DNA of 64,000 nucleotides from Candidatus Babelota bacterium. GTDB taxonomy: Bacteria; Babelota; Babeliae; Babelales; Vermiphilaceae. The translations under genes were made by a program, and so were the position numbers. Of this stretch, positions 7,757 through 15,941 are shown piece by piece. Positions within the stretch are counted from its first letter, which is position 1. Each line of letters begins with the position of its first letter. The notes below the pieces were generated by a model. It was not told the DNA's origin. It saw nothing but the letters and a program-made list of their open reading frames with translations, and ran no database searches. The stretch covers positions 39,326-103,325 of the forward strand of contig JAJCZE010000011.1 of the NCBI GenBank assembly GCA_029262555.1, in the 5' to 3' direction.

Positions 7757-7783
7757 TTACATTCCTCGTTGAATGTATTGTGT

Positions 7784-7810
7784 AAGGGAGTTCAAACGGC
7801 TCCCTTTTTT
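7784..7810 (+). terminator. Intrinsic terminator
   Basis: AAGGGAG and CTCCCTT form a 7-bp stem around a 9-nt loop, followed by a run of T. Confidence 0.8.
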
Positions 7811-7841
7811 AACGTCTTTTTGTTTTTTTTTTGATCATCTC

Positions 7842-7914
7842 CCGTTCGCCCTGCCAACAAGTCCGGCGTAGCTTTATGCGAAGCCTGGAAGCATGTCGAA
7901 GGGTATCGAACGGA
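7842..7914. repeat. Composite palindromic repeat (interspersed type)
   Basis: The outer part begins CCGTTCGCCCTG and ends GTCGAAGGGTATCGAACGG, a degenerate form of the perfect inverted repeat found inside the gene at 57325-59232. Nested between the halves is a second palindrome (TCCGGCGTAG ... GCGAAGCCTGGA). It lies in the intergenic region before the RING gene and contains no gene. Confidence 0.75.
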
Positions 7915-7990
7915 GAGAGGAGTTTTGTTTTTTTGATTATTTATCGATACGCTAACGGCGTCTTTATTGATCATTAAAAAAAGGGATTCT

Positions 7991-8830
7991 ATGAAAAAAA
8001 ATCTATTCATATCACTGGTTTGCCTTCAGATCGGATCACTTTGTGCCATTGCGCCAACGCATGAAGAACAAGAGTTTTTAAAACTTGCTCGCCAGCGAAA
8101 ATTTTCAGGTGCGCGAGAATTGGTTGCTGATATGAAGCATGCATGGGGCGTTGTTTCATATTTTCATAAAGGGGTGAGGCTGAATAACAAAGCTGAAGCA
8201 GCCCTTACGGATCGTTGGCAGCAAGCATATCGCTATAATGATTCTTCTTATTACTTAAAAATAACTGATCGAGACCTTATTCATATTTTTGAAGACATGC
8301 TCGTTGAGTTACAACCCCGCATTTCATATTACGATAAAAACCGCGCTTCATCTGCGATGCGCCATGATGCACAAGCATTTGCACGAGAGTCGCAGCGGGA
8401 GTTTCGCCCAACGCTTGAACGCGCACAACGATTCATCATGCATCATTTAGCTCCACATTTATCGGCAGACTTACGCCAAGAGATGTCTAATGCTACTACG
8501 CGCGTTTTTAAAGATGGCATTCGCTTTACGCTGTACGTTGCACTGCAAAAATACAATAACGGTTTTACGCGCCATGACGTGAACTACATTAATGCAAAAG
8601 TGGGAATGTTTATTCGTGAAGTTGAAAAAGAATATCCATACGTATCAGTAGCGCTCTATGAGTCATGGGTATGTTCGTTGTTGCAGGACCTATTATTTGG
8701 TGAATGCGTAGTCTGCATGGATCACAAAGCTGATCGCTATATGCCTTGCTGCAAAACTAAGGCGATTTGCCGAAAATGCTATTCACGTATTTCTTCTTGC
8801 CCACTCTGCCGCGCAGCAAAACGAAGCTGA
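7991..8830 (+). CDS. Secreted protein with C-terminal RING-type zinc domain
   Basis: I start at ATG 7991, preceded by AGGGATTCT; a longer frame would need TTG at 7967. The 279 residues begin with a signal peptide (KKNLFISLVCLQIGSLCA). A long, mostly helical, charged middle follows, then a RING-like module at about residues 238-273: CVVC, PCC, CRKC and CPLC, closest in spacing to C4C4 RING or U-box-like domains of eukaryotic E3 ubiquitin ligases. Such domains have no bacterial substrate, so the inference is an effector that acts on host ubiquitin. Alternatively the zinc module is only structural. It is a monocistronic gene with a strong terminator. Confidence 0.82.
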   Translation: MKKNLFISLVCLQIGSLCAIAPTHEEQEFLKLARQRKFSGARELVADMKHAWGVVSYFHKGVRLNNKAEAALTDRWQQAYRYNDSSYYLKITDRDLIHIFEDMLVELQPRISYYDKNRASSAMRHDAQAFARESQREFRPTLERAQRFIMHHLAPHLSADLRQEMSNATTRVFKDGIRFTLYVALQKYNNGFTRHDVNYINAKVGMFIREVEKEYPYVSVALYESWVCSLLQDLLFGECVVCMDHKADRYMPCCKTKAICRKCYSRISSCPLCRAAKRS

Positions 8831-8854
8831 AAGTGAGTGATAGTATTTTGATAT

Positions 8855-8885
8855 AAAAAGCCCCGCATAATTGCGGGGCTTTTTA
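8855..8885. terminator. Strong bidirectional intrinsic terminator
   Basis: AAAAGCCCCGC and GCGGGGCTTTT form an 11-bp stem around a short AT loop, between the convergent RING gene and the gene at 8886-9212. Confidence 0.9.
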
Positions 8886-9212
8886 TTATTCTTTTTGTGC
8901 GATTTCGTCAAGATCATTAAAGCCATTTTTTGCAATAATTGCTCCAATAATAGAAAGCATGAAAGAAGCTCTAGTTTGCAATTTTCTGCTGTAAAAAATT
9001 ACATCTTGATTCCAATCGGCAAATTGAAAAGGCTGAATAAAAAGATTGAGTAATATGTTCAGATGATGAACAGCAATATAACCTCCGCCAATTGCCTTAA
9101 TCAAAGCGATCTCTTTTGACTTTTTGTGTTTTGGCGGTCTAGGTATTTGTGCTGCAGCTGAGCATGATAATGATATTCCAAGCAGAAGTGCTACGAGTAG
9201 GTTTTTTTGCAT
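8886..9212 (-). CDS. Small secreted protein of unknown function
   Basis: The 108-residue protein has a signal peptide (QKNLLVALLLGISLSCSAAA), followed by a basic Pro-rich stretch (IPRPPKHKKSKE). Two moderately hydrophobic segments follow (IKAIGGGYIAVHHLNILLNLF and RASFMLSIIGAIIA), and the tail is acidic (DLDEIAQKE). No family is recognised. AAGGAAAG lies just before the ATG. The cleavage region and the two segments suggest a small envelope protein. It shares a bidirectional terminator with the RING gene. Confidence 0.65.
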   Translation of the reverse strand: MQKNLLVALLLGISLSCSAAAQIPRPPKHKKSKEIALIKAIGGGYIAVHHLNILLNLFIQPFQFADWNQDVIFYSRKLQTRASFMLSIIGAIIAKNGFNDLDEIAQKE

Positions 9213-9360
9213 GTCTTTCCTTGTGAAGAATTGTGAGTGCTGTTGTGTGTAATTATGCCCTAATTTATTATTCTTTTGAAGACGGTAGTGTATTCTTATA
9301 GAAGTGGTTTCTGGTTATTACTTTTTCGAATATTATAAAAAATCATAAACGGATGATTTA

Positions 9361-10776
9361 ATGGAAAAGAATGCTTCTTTGTTTATTGTATTGTTGATGT
9401 GGTCTAGTGCTATTCCGGCTATGGGAATGAGTATGCGAATGGCGCCAGCGAAATCTGTTTGCATGGATATGGACTTTGCACCAAGAAAAACCCATCGTCC
9501 TCGTTTTGATTCGCGGTCGCACAATGACACAAAACATCAAACATCGAAAGAGATGCGTGCGATTGTAAATAGTATAAGGGAGGCGGAACAAACGTTATGT
9601 GACGTGTATGAGGGGAAAAAGCAAAGATTTTGCCTTAAAGAAGTTTTAGAGTTGGGTGTTTTGTATAGCTCTAATAGCTTGATAATCGATGCTTTAGAGC
9701 TGGGCGCAGATCCAAATTATATGGATAAAGATACTGGCGAGTGCCTTCTCGATCGAACAGAAAGGGCTTCATCTATCCAATTGTTATTAAAATATGGAGC
9801 AGATCCAAAGCTGTGTAAAAAAGCGCCTATTCCTCGATTGATAGCTTTTTATTTTTTTCGTCCAGATTTGAGTAAGGATCCAAGCGAGGATGATTACATT
9901 TATAATTGTAGGCGTGACAAGGATTATTATCGACGAACTGACAAAGTGTTCGAATGTGTACAGGATTTGATTCGAAGAGGAGCTGATATAAATAGTAGGT
10001 TTGAGGGAGCCCATCCGCTTTCAGAGCTTATTAATATGGGCAGACATTCAAAAATACGTTTTAAAATGGCAGCATATTTATTGAGGAAATTAATATGGCG
10101 TGGTGCATATATAGACGGAGGGCTTGGTAGTTTCCCTCCGGGCACTAATCGTGAACTATTATATAATTTTACCATCTATGAGCGCAGAAAATATAATGCA
10201 ACGATTGGATTTTTATCCTGCGCAAATCATGAAGAGTCGCCTGTACATATGTTACCACAAGAATTGAAACAAACGATAGGTCGCTTGGTTCGCGATGAAT
10301 TCGAATTTAATTATCTTGACGAGGATCCTGTGGCAATAAATCGGGTTGAAGGCGTTTCAGGGGAAGTCGATGCTGAGAGGGTGCATGATCCTATGATTGA
10401 ATCGGAAACTGTGGAGCCTTCTGATGCTCACAGTGCTGCTGCACCAGTATTAGATACTGCACCAGAGTTGGATACAGATGATGGTGAAGAAAGTGAAAGC
10501 GATCTTCCAATGCATCTACGCTCTTGGGCTCGTCAATCAGCAGAGATCGCTATTGCCGCAGCAAAGGGGCGCAAAAGAGGTACTGAAGAAAAAAATTGGG
10601 TTTTTTGTTCACAGCGTAATGCTCCTAAAGCAATAGGTATAGCATGCTGTGTTGCTGTGGTTGCCACAATTGGTCATAGCTATTGGAAGCGTTGGTGTAA
10701 GCTTAAAAAAAAGCGTCAAAAAAAAGTAGATCAAGATTACAATGATCTAATTGAGATTAAAGCATCTTCTGTATAA
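9361..10776 (+). CDS. Secreted or membrane-anchored ankyrin-repeat protein
   Basis: The 471-residue protein has an N-terminal signal sequence, then three or four ankyrin-like units between about residues 90 and 270. Their typical ends are visible: ALELGADPNYMDKDTGECLL, LLLKYGADPKLC and LIRRGADINSRFEG. Around residue 297 the stretch LPQELKQTIGRLV resembles the start of an F-box-like motif. An acidic Ala/Asp/Glu-rich linker follows. Near the C-terminus a hydrophobic segment (AIGIACCVAVVATIG) is followed by a strongly basic tail, typical of a membrane anchor. Its last 40 bases overlap murG on the other strand. Ankyrin proteins of intracellular bacteria often bind host proteins; that role is inferred. 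Confidence 0.82.
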   Translation: MEKNASLFIVLLMWSSAIPAMGMSMRMAPAKSVCMDMDFAPRKTHRPRFDSRSHNDTKHQTSKEMRAIVNSIREAEQTLCDVYEGKKQRFCLKEVLELGVLYSSNSLIIDALELGADPNYMDKDTGECLLDRTERASSIQLLLKYGADPKLCKKAPIPRLIAFYFFRPDLSKDPSEDDYIYNCRRDKDYYRRTDKVFECVQDLIRRGADINSRFEGAHPLSELINMGRHSKIRFKMAAYLLRKLIWRGAYIDGGLGSFPPGTNRELLYNFTIYERRKYNATIGFLSCANHEESPVHMLPQELKQTIGRLVRDEFEFNYLDEDPVAINRVEGVSGEVDAERVHDPMIESETVEPSDAHSAAAPVLDTAPELDTDDGEESESDLPMHLRSWARQSAEIAIAAAKGRKRGTEEKNWVFCSQRNAPKAIGIACCVAVVATIGHSYWKRWCKLKKKRQKKVDQDYNDLIEIKASSV

Positions 10777-11750
10777 TTTTTTACAATTTCAAATAATTCC
10801 GGATATTCCTGTGCCATCGCGCGCGCATTGTGCAGTTGGTGATCATTAGTAGGCGTGATGAGCGGGATGATAATTGTTTTCTTTTTAAAATGAAGCGCCT
10901 CAAAGAGTGCGCCTGCTCCTGCGCGGCAGATGATTAAATCGGCCGCATGATAATAGGGCGAGAGATCTGACTCAAAAGAAAAAACATGTGCAGGAATGGC
11001 GGCATGATCATATATGGTTTGCACGCGTTTCACGTGCGTGCCTGCTTGATGAATGATTTGTATGCGCGTATGTAGATCAGGCGCGTCATGTATTATGTGT
11101 TCCATGAGTTGATTTATTTCTTGAGATCCCTGCGATCCACCTTGTATGAAAAGCGTTATACGATCATTGGTAAAACCAGGAATGCGGGTGGTTTTTTTAG
11201 GATGTATAAAGCGAATAGGATATGAAGTTTGAATGCAGTGATTACGTGCAAATGCTGCCTGCGTAGAGGCAAAGCAATGACGTACCGTATCTGCAATATA
11301 TGATAATCCAATAATTGTTTCTCCTGGGTGAGCATTCAATTCAAAAAGCTCAATCGGAATACCTAATATCCATCCAGCAATGCAAACGGGCAGCGCAACG
11401 ATACTGCCAGTAGTAATAATGCGATGTGGCATGTGTGCAATCAATTCCATAAAACTTTGTACCGTTGCCCAGGCAAGTGAAAGAGTTAGTAATGGAAGAG
11501 TGTACCATCTGCGCGTTTGGGCGATTGAAAGAGGAATATGCGTAATTGCAGGACTGCTCTTTTTCATAAGATCACAATCCAACTGCTTGCTGCTGGTGAA
11601 AAACAGTATCGATTCGGCAGCATATTTTTGCTGCGCCATGGTAAGGCAGGGAATAATATGGCCACCCGAATGGCCAGCTGCAAAACAGATGGTCTGTTTA
11701 TGCAATGGTGCGCCAGCTTTCCAGAAGCGATGCAGTTGTTTTCTTTTCAT
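10737..11750 (-). CDS. murG: MurG-like UDP-GlcNAc transferase (lipid II synthesis)
   Basis: The protein (337 residues from ATG 11750) is a GT28 glycosyltransferase. MurG adds GlcNAc to lipid I at the inner membrane face. Signatures: CFAAGHSGGHIIPCL at the N-terminus (GGTGGH-type loop), FIQGGSQGSQEINQL in the middle, then CRAGAGALFEAL and PLITPTNDHQLHNARAM in the sugar-nucleotide domain. The C-terminus is a little short. ATG 11750 has no clear Shine-Dalgarno and overlaps the TPR gene by 53 bases. A TTG at 11705, 8 bases from the TPR stop and preceded by GGAAAG, is a good alternative (322 residues). It ends convergently inside the ankyrin gene. Confidence 0.88.
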   Translation of the reverse strand: MKRKQLHRFWKAGAPLHKQTICFAAGHSGGHIIPCLTMAQQKYAAESILFFTSSKQLDCDLMKKSSPAITHIPLSIAQTRRWYTLPLLTLSLAWATVQSFMELIAHMPHRIITTGSIVALPVCIAGWILGIPIELFELNAHPGETIIGLSYIADTVRHCFASTQAAFARNHCIQTSYPIRFIHPKKTTRIPGFTNDRITLFIQGGSQGSQEINQLMEHIIHDAPDLHTRIQIIHQAGTHVKRVQTIYDHAAIPAHVFSFESDLSPYYHAADLIICRAGAGALFEALHFKKKTIIIPLITPTNDHQLHNARAMAQEYPELFEIVKNYTEDALISIRSL

Positions 11751-13335
11751 AGGGTGTCCGTGCGTGTTTGTGTGCGTGCTCAATAGCGGTTTGCGCGTCC
11801 TTATTTTTGCCCAGTTTTGCATACGTTTTTGCTAAGTGGATTTGAACAGAACTATCGTTTGGTAACTGTTGTGCAAGAGGTTCTAACAGTGTACGCGCTT
11901 GTTCATATTTTTTTTGTTTATATAAAATTACACCTTTAGTATCGAGAATATGAGGGTTGCCGGTATCGAGTGCGTATGCTTTTTCAAAGAGTGCATCTGC
12001 TTGCGCAAGGTCATTGCCTTCAGTTGCATAATAGTATGCTTTTAAATTAAGGGCGGGTGCAAATGATGCATTTACTTTTTCCAATTCGCAAAGCGATGCC
12101 AGCATGTCTGTATACTCACCACGCTCATATTGCAGCGTACTCATTTGAAATAAAATACGTGTTTTTATTCGTGGCTCATTGCTCAATGCGGCCGCTTTTT
12201 TATGATATGCAAGCGCCTGTGTATCATTTCCTGTACGGGTATATAGGTCAGCCAAATAGAGGTTGGTTGCTAAGTTGTGTGGTTGCTGTACTACGATGGA
12301 ACGGAATGCGGTAATGATTCGATCAATTGGAACTTCAGCACGCGAAAGCAGGTGAAGCACCTGTTGCCACATTGGATTGCCCGGCTCTTGCGCACTCCAA
12401 GAAACAAGAAGTTTAATAACGTCATCATGCGATTTCATTGCAGTAAGAATTTGCACTTTTAAAAGGCGCATTTGGCCATCAGTTTCATTCTTTGCAAGGC
12501 AGGTATCAATATGCGCAAGTGCAGCACGATACTGTTTTTTTTCAAATAACGACATTGCTTGCTGCATGCAGGGGCGGTTTAATACAATCGTATTGCTCTT
12601 TTTTTGCGTCGCTTTTTGTTTGAGCACTAATGCAAGAAGGTGTTGTTCAATTTGTTTGTTTGGGCCGGTCACTTCTAGAAATGAACTAAACCCTTTGATT
12701 GCTTGCTCAAGATTGCCTGATTCTTCTTCGAGCATTGCCTTCAGGAGCCATCCTTGTGGAAAACGAGGGTGTGCTTCTACGCATTGCTGCAAGAATGTAC
12801 GTGCTTGTGTATAATCCTTGAGCTGCATATGGATTTTGCCCTTCATGAAATAGAAAATAAAGTTATTTGGGCGGCGGGGCGCACTATTTAAATAATCATC
12901 TAAAAGTGCAAGAGCGTTTTTTAGTTCTTTTTTTTCAACCAGCGTTTCTGCAGCATTGAAAACGATTTCGGTGTGTTCTTTAAAGGTGCGAGCAAGTGTG
13001 ACCACTCGATTATCTGCATCGTTTTTTCTACCAACTTTTTGTAACGCTTTTACAAATAAGAGTTGCACGTCAGGATCTTTTGCGAAAGCAGTTTCCAGCT
13101 TTGGCATCAGTTCAACAATTTTTTTAAAGTCTCCTGAATCGGCAAGAAAGTGAAGGTAACCTTTATTGTTTAAAATAGAGTGGTTTTCTTCAGCAAGAAT
13201 ATGATTATACCATTTGCGCGTTTCGGCTTGATTGCCGCCAAATTGATTATAGTTTGCCCAGAAGTAATTGTGATATTGATTTGCTTGCGCGATATGTGGC
13301 AGGAGCGCTAGGAGCAACAAAATTTGTTTTTTCAT
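11698..13335 (-). CDS. Exported tetratricopeptide-repeat protein
   Basis: The 545-residue protein starts with a signal peptide (KKQILLLLALLPHIAQA). Almost the whole remainder is TPR-like helix pairs with the usual Ala/Gly/Tyr/Pro spacing, for example DYTQARTFLQQCVEAHPRFP, KKYEQARTLLEPLAQQLPND and KNKDAQTAIEHAHKHARTP. It probably works as a periplasmic or outer-membrane scaffold. It sits between the dciA-like gene (9 bases upstream) and murG (overlapping) in one operon, so a role in envelope assembly is possible but not shown. Confidence 0.85.
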   Translation of the reverse strand: MKKQILLLLALLPHIAQANQYHNYFWANYNQFGGNQAETRKWYNHILAEENHSILNNKGYLHFLADSGDFKKIVELMPKLETAFAKDPDVQLLFVKALQKVGRKNDADNRVVTLARTFKEHTEIVFNAAETLVEKKELKNALALLDDYLNSAPRRPNNFIFYFMKGKIHMQLKDYTQARTFLQQCVEAHPRFPQGWLLKAMLEEESGNLEQAIKGFSSFLEVTGPNKQIEQHLLALVLKQKATQKKSNTIVLNRPCMQQAMSLFEKKQYRAALAHIDTCLAKNETDGQMRLLKVQILTAMKSHDDVIKLLVSWSAQEPGNPMWQQVLHLLSRAEVPIDRIITAFRSIVVQQPHNLATNLYLADLYTRTGNDTQALAYHKKAAALSNEPRIKTRILFQMSTLQYERGEYTDMLASLCELEKVNASFAPALNLKAYYYATEGNDLAQADALFEKAYALDTGNPHILDTKGVILYKQKKYEQARTLLEPLAQQLPNDSSVQIHLAKTYAKLGKNKDAQTAIEHAHKHARTPYEKKTTASLLESWRTIA

Positions 13336-13344
13336 AATCCCCTT

Positions 13345-13788
13345 TCATCGTTTTTTCTCTCTATGGCAGCGCACCAAAAAAGTATGTAATACTTCTTTGA
13401 GGTCTGGATCTTCGATGCGATTGAGAGCGCGCTCTTCGGATTCTGATATCGTAACGGGCGCATTCCAAAACGTTGATGCTGTACGCTTTTGCTCTTTTTT
13501 CTTTGGAACTTTGGTTCCTCGTTGTTTGAAGCGTATCGTTTTAAAGCGAGGTTGGTCTAGGCTTTTATTAATCGTCTCGAGTATTGTTGGTCCCATAAGA
13601 TAGAGCTCTTGCAGCCAACTTGAATTTTGCACACCCAAAATAATAGAATCATCTTGAATTTTTTCTATGGATACATGCGTGGAGAGTGTACCCATAATTT
13701 CGGGCCACCTTTTAAAGAGGCCAATTTTCCAGTTGTTTTCTTTTTTTTGTAGGAGCGGAGACAACAATGATTTAATATGTGTAGCCAT
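13345..13788 (-). CDS. dciA: DciA/DUF721-family protein, probable replicative helicase loader
   Basis: The 147-residue protein has the DUF721 pattern: LFKRWPEIMGTLSTHVSIEKI near residue 25 (in two parts, the W-P-E--G core), then ILGVQNSSWLQELYLM and ILETINKSL. In bacteria lacking DnaC or DnaI this family loads the DnaB helicase. The C-terminal half is basic and less conserved (KKKEQKR). GAGG precedes the ATG. It is the first gene of a three-gene operon with the TPR protein and murG. Confidence 0.78.
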   Translation of the reverse strand: MATHIKSLLSPLLQKKENNWKIGLFKRWPEIMGTLSTHVSIEKIQDDSIILGVQNSSWLQELYLMGPTILETINKSLDQPRFKTIRFKQRGTKVPKKKEQKRTASTFWNAPVTISESEERALNRIEDPDLKEVLHTFLVRCHREKKR

Positions 13789-13975
13789 AGCAAAACCTCA
13801 TTTAATGAAGAGTAAGTATAGCATGAATTTAGTTTTGATTTGATTTTTGTGATAAAAAGGGTAAGGTTTACGCGAAATTAATTACCCCAAAAAAATGAGT
13901 ACAGTATGCAAGACAACGTATCTAACTGTTTGTTTGATCGTGCGATGGAATTAAGGGTATAGTAGTAACGAAAAT

Positions 13976-14005
13976 AAGAGAGAAACCTAAAAAAGATTCT
14001 CTCTT
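13976..14005 (+). promoter_or_regulatory. 5' leader hairpin just before the ribosome binding site
   Basis: AAGAGAGAA (13976-13984) and TTCTCTCTT (13997-14005) form a perfect 9-bp stem with a 12-nt A-rich loop. The stem ends 4 bases before the AAGGAG of the next gene, so it may control its translation or mRNA stability. Confidence 0.55.
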
Positions 14006-14021
14006 TAAAAAGGAGTTTTAA

Positions 14022-14471
14022 ATGAAACGTTTCATGATGGCGTTATTATTTATAAGCGCTCAGGCCGCTTTTGCAGCTGATTCAGGACAGCCTGAAAACA
14101 TACCGCTGCCCCCTGTGAGCGGCTGCTTAATGCAATTGGTTGGTGGCGTGCGAGTATTGGCGGACGCTGCGCGTTCAAATCCAACAATTGCTGCCGCTTT
14201 AGCTGCAGCTCGTGCGATGGCTGATACAGTAGGTGCAGAAGAGGCCGCTGGTAATGCGAGTGCTGCTGAAAGAGGCGAAGTTCGCGATGATGATGCAGAC
14301 ACAGATGATGAATCAGCAACTCCCGAGGGTCTTACTGCAGATTCAGAGTCTGCAGTAAGAAACGCAGCGTTTTTAAAGCGAATTGCTGCGCTTGAGGCAG
14401 AGCTTGCTGCAATAAAAGCAGCAGCGAAAACGAATGCAGACGTATGCGCTGCATTGAATCAAACCGCGTAA
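14022..14471 (+). CDS. Secreted Ala-rich protein with C-terminal coiled coil
   Basis: The 149-residue protein has a signal peptide (KRFMMALLFISAQAAFA) and a Pro-rich start (PENIPLPPVSGC). An Ala-rich helical region and an acidic low-complexity linker (DDDADTDDES) follow. Last is a heptad-like helix (LKRIAALEAELAAIKAAAK) ending near a single Cys. No enzyme motif is visible. AAGGAG lies 6 nt before the ATG, with a hairpin leader, and a terminator follows. A structural or adhesive surface role is possible. Confidence 0.65.
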   Translation: MKRFMMALLFISAQAAFAADSGQPENIPLPPVSGCLMQLVGGVRVLADAARSNPTIAAALAAARAMADTVGAEEAAGNASAAERGEVRDDDADTDDESATPEGLTADSESAVRNAAFLKRIAALEAELAAIKAAAKTNADVCAALNQTA

Positions 14472-14500
14472 TAATCAAAGAAAGAGACTGAACGATACGG

Positions 14501-14525
14501 CCCGGCAGAAATGCCGGGTTTTTCG
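14501..14525 (+). terminator. Intrinsic terminator
   Basis: CCCGGC and GCCGGG pair around a 6-nt loop, followed by TTTTT. Confidence 0.85.
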
Positions 14526-14542
14526 TGTCATTCGCAGAGTTG

Positions 14543-14572
14543 TTGACATTATTCACTTTGCATGCAAAAGAT
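14543..14572 (+). promoter_or_regulatory. Possible promoter for the coiled-coil/Pro-rich gene
   Basis: A perfect TTGACA (14543-14548) is followed after 18 nt by AAAGAT, a weak -10, about 45 bases before the ATG at 14618. Confidence 0.4.
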
Positions 14573-14617
14573 AGACACACGATATGTGGTAGTGAAATGC
14601 ATTGAAAAAAGGATACC

Positions 14618-15340
14618 ATGAAGAAAATTTCGTTACTTATTATGGTAAGTATGGTGAGTGTATTAATGGCGCCTCCTAAAAAAAATCATCTATCTTCTCG
14701 AGAGCTTGCGGCTGCTCGTAGATTAAGCACGCGCCCTGGAGGAATGCCTCCCGGAGATAAAACGATTCGAGCGGCTCGAACTGTAATAGCCGTTGAGGAC
14801 GCTACTCGTGGAGCTGCGGCAGACGCAAAAGGTCACAAAAGAGAGCGTTCTGCAAGTGAAACTGATTTAGATGCAATAGCGGGACCGGGAGCTGCTGCTC
14901 AAATTAAACGAGATCCAAAAGATCAAAGGCGTAAAGATACATTAGCAGCATTGAGAAAGGCAATTAAAAAATCGAGCGCTTTGGCGGTACTGCTTGCGCA
15001 TCAAGAGGCTCAAGCAGAATATGATGAAGGTGTTGCGCTTGCAATGCAGCAGCTTCGAACAGATTCTAATCGTCTTCGCGCAGAGCGTGATCGCTTACAA
15101 GAAGAAAATGATGCATTGAAGCAAGTAGCTGCAGCATCAGTAGCGGCAGGCCAATCTGAATCGGATGCACGATTTGAACGAATGGAACAAAATTTGCAGC
15201 AGATGGCTGCTCTTTTACGAGCGCAATCAGCGGGTGCGAGTGCTGCAGCGTCTTCGCCGTATGGAGAATTGCCACCTCCGCCTCCGGGATTTGATGCTGA
15301 CCCTGTGATTCCACCACCTCCACTTGATGATGCTTTTTAA
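14618..15340 (+). CDS. Secreted coiled-coil protein with proline-rich C-terminus
   Basis: The 240-residue protein starts with a short signal sequence (KKISLLIMVSMVSVLMA) and continues basic and Ala-rich. It forms a strong coiled coil at about residues 140-205 (for example RLRAERDRLQEENDALKQ and RFERMEQNLQQMAALLRAQ). The last 25 residues hold two proline runs (ELPPPPPGF and VIPPPPLDD). Such acidic-flanked proline motifs bind EVH1, WW, SH3 or profilin modules in eukaryotes, so a host-interaction role is conceivable but unproven. Its stop codon lies inside copy 1 of a 40-bp direct repeat. Confidence 0.65.
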   Translation: MKKISLLIMVSMVSVLMAPPKKNHLSSRELAAARRLSTRPGGMPPGDKTIRAARTVIAVEDATRGAAADAKGHKRERSASETDLDAIAGPGAAAQIKRDPKDQRRKDTLAALRKAIKKSSALAVLLAHQEAQAEYDEGVALAMQQLRTDSNRLRAERDRLQEENDALKQVAAASVAAGQSESDARFERMEQNLQQMAALLRAQSAGASAAASSPYGELPPPPPGFDADPVIPPPPLDDAF

Positions 15341-15375
15341 TCGAGTTCAGTTTCGATCGCATGCATTTCAAAAAA
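15336..15375. repeat. 40-bp direct repeat, copy 1
   Basis: This sequence is identical to 15942-15981. Here it contains the stop codon of the coiled-coil gene. The second copy is the 3' coding end of the nuclease gene. The two copies bracket the small ankyrin gene. Confidence 0.9.
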
Positions 15376-15438
15376 GCATAGTTGGTGCTTCTATTTTAAT
15401 AGTTTTTTTATGATGACCCACTTTTTTGCGTAAAACTC

Positions 15439-15470
15439 TTGAATCCCCCCCCCCTCCTTTGTGTTACTAT
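15439..15470 (+). promoter_or_regulatory. Promoter-like site with a C10 tract in the spacer
   Basis: TTGAAT (15439-15444) is followed by ten consecutive C (15445-15454) and then TACTAT (15465-15470), a spacing of 20 nt. Loss of two or three C would bring it to the optimal 17-18 nt. The ankyrin gene starts 42 bases downstream. Mono-C tracts in promoter spacers are a known phase-variation device in other bacteria. Confidence 0.45.
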
Positions 15471-15511
15471 TTGTAATGATAGTAGTGTTTTTAATGTGTA
15501 TAGGAGGAATT

Positions 15512-15904
15512 ATGAAGAAAGTTTTAATGCCACTTTGTTTTTCGGTAGTTGTAAGTGTTGTACTTGGTGGAAGCATTCAGGCTGCTGCTCCAAGGGTGCC
15601 TCAATTGATAAGGCTTATTATGAGGGGTAACCTTGAAAATATACAAAAGTTTTTGGATTTAGGTGCGAATGTTAATGTAGCAACCGATGAAGGCATAACT
15701 CCGTTGATTTATGTTGCTATGATGCCCGATACTCCAGCAAATAGGACTTTGATAAGGGATCTTTTGAATGCGGGAGCGGATAAAAATGTTCGGGATCAGA
15801 ATGGTATGACTGCAGAAGATTATGCGAGAAGACAGGGCATGGATGAAGTAGCTGATATGATTCGTGATTATAGACTTGGTAGCCTAACAAAGCCCGCAAG
15901 GTAA
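15512..15904 (+). CDS. Small secreted ankyrin-repeat protein
   Basis: The start at 15512 follows AGGAGGAAT, giving 130 residues. A signal peptide (KKVLMPLCFSVVVSVVLGGSIQA, given here in one-letter parts KKVLMPLCF and VVVSVVLGG) precedes about two and a half ankyrin units: FLDLGANVNVATDEGITPL, LLNAGADKNVRDQNGMTA and EDYARRQGMDEVADMI. The Leu/Gly/Asp pattern is clear. The gene lies between two copies of a 40-bp direct repeat, so it looks like an inserted cassette. Its promoter region holds a C10 tract that may vary in length. Protein-protein binding, perhaps with a host target, is the likely job. Confidence 0.82.
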   Translation: MKKVLMPLCFSVVVSVVLGGSIQAAAPRVPQLIRLIMRGNLENIQKFLDLGANVNVATDEGITPLIYVAMMPDTPANRTLIRDLLNAGADKNVRDQNGMTAEDYARRQGMDEVADMIRDYRLGSLTKPAR

Positions 15905-15941
15905 TAAATCGTTTTTTGAGGCATAATTTTAACTTAGGCTG

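Noticed and set aside
11751..11822. Extended N-terminus of MurG
   Set aside because: It lies inside the TPR gene in another frame and adds residues not needed by the family.
14050..14319. Minus-strand frames rich in Leu, His and Gln over the Ala-rich genes
   Set aside because: Shadows of Ala-rich coding sequence; no start signals.
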